Shown in pieces: positions 30,439 to 31,740 of a stretch of 31,740 nt of DNA; positions within the stretch are counted from its first letter, which is position 1; each line of letters opens with the position of its first letter. Below the pieces are notes generated by a model that had not been told where the DNA came from, did no database searches, and was given only the letters and a program-made list of their open reading frames with translations. The DNA lies in the NCBI GenBank assembly GCA_022925895.1, contig JAKSYS010000706.1, forward strand, positions 1-31,740, in the 5' to 3' direction. The position numbers and the translations under genes are program-made. The DNA comes from Fragilaria crotonensis. Its lineage: Eukaryota > Bacillariophyta > Fragilariophyceae > Fragilariales > Fragilariaceae.

Positions 30439-31506
30439 GTTGCGAGTTGCGGTAGGGATGCGACGCGGGCGGCCGGTGGAGATGGTGTTGTTGCCGCCAT
30501 GCATGCGGAAGGCGGTAGCATCGTCGCGATGGCCTTCCGCTTTATTCAAGCATGTGGCGGAGGTGTGATTTCGATTGGGAGAAAGGCCGTGTGACCAGCA
30601 GTAGTAAAGTTTGCCGCCTTCGACAGATACGTGTTGGGTAGGTGGAAGTGGAGTAGGAGCGGATACGACATTGGTGGCGGCCGCAGCACTGTTGGGAGGT
30701 GGCGTTACGACACTGGCGGTGTGGGCACCGTGGTAGCCGGCGTCGCTAGCGGTGAGGCGACGTATGCGTTCCTGGTTACCCAACTTGAACTCGGTCTTGA
30801 AGAGTGGGAGTGTCCATTCGGCGGTAGGACGCAATCGAAATTTTTCTGTAGTTGTGACGAGGAGGCCAGTTTTTTCAATCATAGCCAACGTGAGTGTAAT
30901 AACTGTGAGGTCGGGAATGGGGAGAGCTCCGAGAGTTGCAACACGTTGAATGTTAGAAATTTTGGCCCACAAGTCTTCGATTGGGTCATCAAAGTTCCAT
31001 GGTTCGGACAGCGCTGCGCGATTGCGTTCCAATTCTTCCGGCGTCATGGTGCCGTATTCGGTGCGCAAGTGTTCTAACATGGCGAGCGGTGTGACGTCGC
31101 CGAAACCAAAGTCGGGGTCCTCCAACGCGCTGAGAAAGGATGGATTGACAGCGGTTAGAATTTGGGAGGTGAGGGCCGAACGAAGATTATTGTATAACGC
31201 GACGTCATTAAGGGCATCTGTGTACGCGCGTAGGGCGACGGATACGGCAGCGGCGGTGCCAACGGCAACAGGTGGTAGTCCAGGATGAACAGGGGTAATG
31301 AAGGCAATTCCGACGCGAGCGATATAATCGGCATCGCTGAGAAGAATGGCCATGTGTCCATGGAGGCCCCCACCGCGCGTGGAAGGGACGGAACGAGCGT
31401 TGGTGAACAGTTGGCGTTGCAAAACCTGTAAGGTTGTGTTAGTTGGTTTGCCGTTGATGGGCGTCAAGGTGTCAAAGGGGAAAGTGAATTTCGAAGACGA
31501 CGCCAT
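30436..31506 (-). CDS. gag: Copia gag with variant Cys/His knuckle
   Basis: 356 aa from the ATG at 31506 (MASSSKFTFPFDTLTPINGK). A capsid-like helical region includes MLEHLRTEYGTMTPEELERN and DDPIEDLWAKISNIQ, as in copia Gag. A nucleocapsid knuckle at residues about 303-319 reads C-x2-H-x7-H-x4-C (CWSHG...HTSATC), not the canonical C-x2-C-x4-H-x4-C; a CW(T/S)HG start is typical of diatom copia elements as I recall them. The C-terminus is Arg-rich. The frame ends with AAC TGA CGA, after which the same frame continues into pol. Confidence 0.9.
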   Translation of the reverse strand: MASSSKFTFPFDTLTPINGKPTNTTLQVLQRQLFTNARSVPSTRGGGLHGHMAILLSDADYIARVGIAFITPVHPGLPPVAVGTAAAVSVALRAYTDALNDVALYNNLRSALTSQILTAVNPSFLSALEDPDFGFGDVTPLAMLEHLRTEYGTMTPEELERNRAALSEPWNFDDPIEDLWAKISNIQRVATLGALPIPDLTVITLTLAMIEKTGLLVTTTEKFRLRPTAEWTLPLFKTEFKLGNQERIRRLTASDAGYHGAHTASVVTPPPNSAAAATNVVSAPTPLPPTQHVSVEGGKLYYCWSHGLSPNRNHTSATCLNKAEGHRDDATAFRMHGGNNTISTGRPRRIPTATRN

Positions 31507-31620
31507 GTTGGTGTAAATCGGTGGAGTAGGAGGAACTCGACACACGAAACCGACAACGAGTAGTATTGATGACTATCTCGGGGAAGAAGGCGATCGTTCT
31601 CGACGCCGATGGGTGAAAAG

Positions 31621-31672
31621 TTTATGTAGCTCTATTGAAGTGCTTGTCGTTCAAAACGGTGAGCTACATAAA
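31621..31672 (-). promoter_or_regulatory. Possible self-priming primer-binding site / LTR hairpin of the copia element
   Basis: On the minus (sense) strand, GAGCTACATAAA (31632-31621) begins three bases after the 5' LTR end, where a primer-binding site is expected. It is a perfect 12-nt complement of TTTATGTAGCTC (31672-31661) inside the LTR. No TGG-starting tRNA-complementary site is seen there. Confidence 0.55.
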
Positions 31673-31735
31673 TTATGAGCTAGATTTCAGTGGCCCTGGA
31701 CTTGGGCATTGTGTGTGTCCTGTGACGTAATCACA
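31636..31735 (-). repeat. 5' LTR of the copia element
   Basis: 100 bp copy of 26200-26301, differing at CAACAACGG/CAAAACGG, GGG/CAG and GTGCTGTG/GTGTGTG. It reaches to within five bases of the window edge. Confidence 0.85.
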
Positions 31736-31740
31736 CTATA

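Larger units (their letters stand above)
26200..31735 (-). mobile_element. Full-length Ty1/copia LTR retrotransposon (CoDi-like)
   Basis: About 5.5 kb, on the minus strand, bounded by 100-102 bp LTRs that begin TG and end CA. Internal order is gag, protease, integrase, reverse transcriptase, RNase H, the copia order. All domain motifs are present and pol has no frame break. The LTRs differ by about two substitutions and two single-base indels, so insertion is fairly recent if those are real mutations. Gag and pol lie in one frame split by one TGA. A purine-biased stretch (GGGGAACCCGGAGGG on the minus strand) precedes the 3' LTR as a possible polypurine tract. Confidence 0.93.

Noticed and set aside
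26458..31288. Many plus-strand frames over the retrotransposon
   Set aside because: GC-rich shadows of gag and pol without recognisable domains.

Overview
The window looks like nuclear DNA of a stramenopile alga, most likely a diatom. The reasons are: short GT-AG introns of about 60-140 bp; a diatom-type (CoDi-like) Ty1/copia element with a VVDD polymerase box and a Cys/His knuckle that starts C-W-S-H-G; a TKL-like kinase with a long N-lobe insert; and a conserved REYDLTLGD...GPPVQLDWEH protein that I recall from stramenopile proteomes. No prokaryotic operons, RNA genes or CRISPR arrays were seen.

Layout. 1-250: palindromic non-coding DNA. 270-1446: non-autonomous DNA transposon with ~48 bp terminal inverted repeats, a GTC-triplet core and an 81-nt perfect-arm hairpin. 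1447-4187: no supportable gene. 4188-5744 (+): protein kinase, three exons. 7664-~12620 (+): copy A of a five-membrane-segment protein with a very long Ser/Asp/Glu/Lys tail. 12829-14297 (-): GT10 fucosyltransferase. 14973-17936 (+): copy B of the five-segment protein, with identical intron positions. 18538-19730 (-): conserved protein of unknown function. 20815-22003 (-): spindle checkpoint protein BUB3. 22719-23615 (+): two-domain MazG/dCTP-pyrophosphatase-like protein. 24022-25737 (-): probably N-myristoylated LURP-one/tubby-like protein. 26200-31735 (-): essentially complete copia retrotransposon with ~100 bp LTRs and a probable target duplication at the window edge.

How the parts relate. 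BUB3 and the pyrophosphatase are divergent and share a ~500-700 bp promoter region. The fucosyltransferase sits between the tandem paralogues on the other strand. Their lumenal loops carry N-glycosylation sequons, so a link to the secretory pathway is possible but is inference.

A technical point affects the whole window. Many genes are broken by single-base losses, often in short homopolymers, while their protein sense continues undisturbed in the next frame. For copy B, the kinase and the 18538-19730 gene, adding the inferred missing bases makes the total coding length divisible by three. Uncorrected long-read errors explain this better than independent pseudogene decay, though copy A could be decaying in part.

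The strongest candidates for something new are the tandem five-segment proteins with acidic repeat tails, and the copia element, which has gag and pol in one frame split by a single TGA plus a Tf1-like self-priming complementarity next to its LTR.
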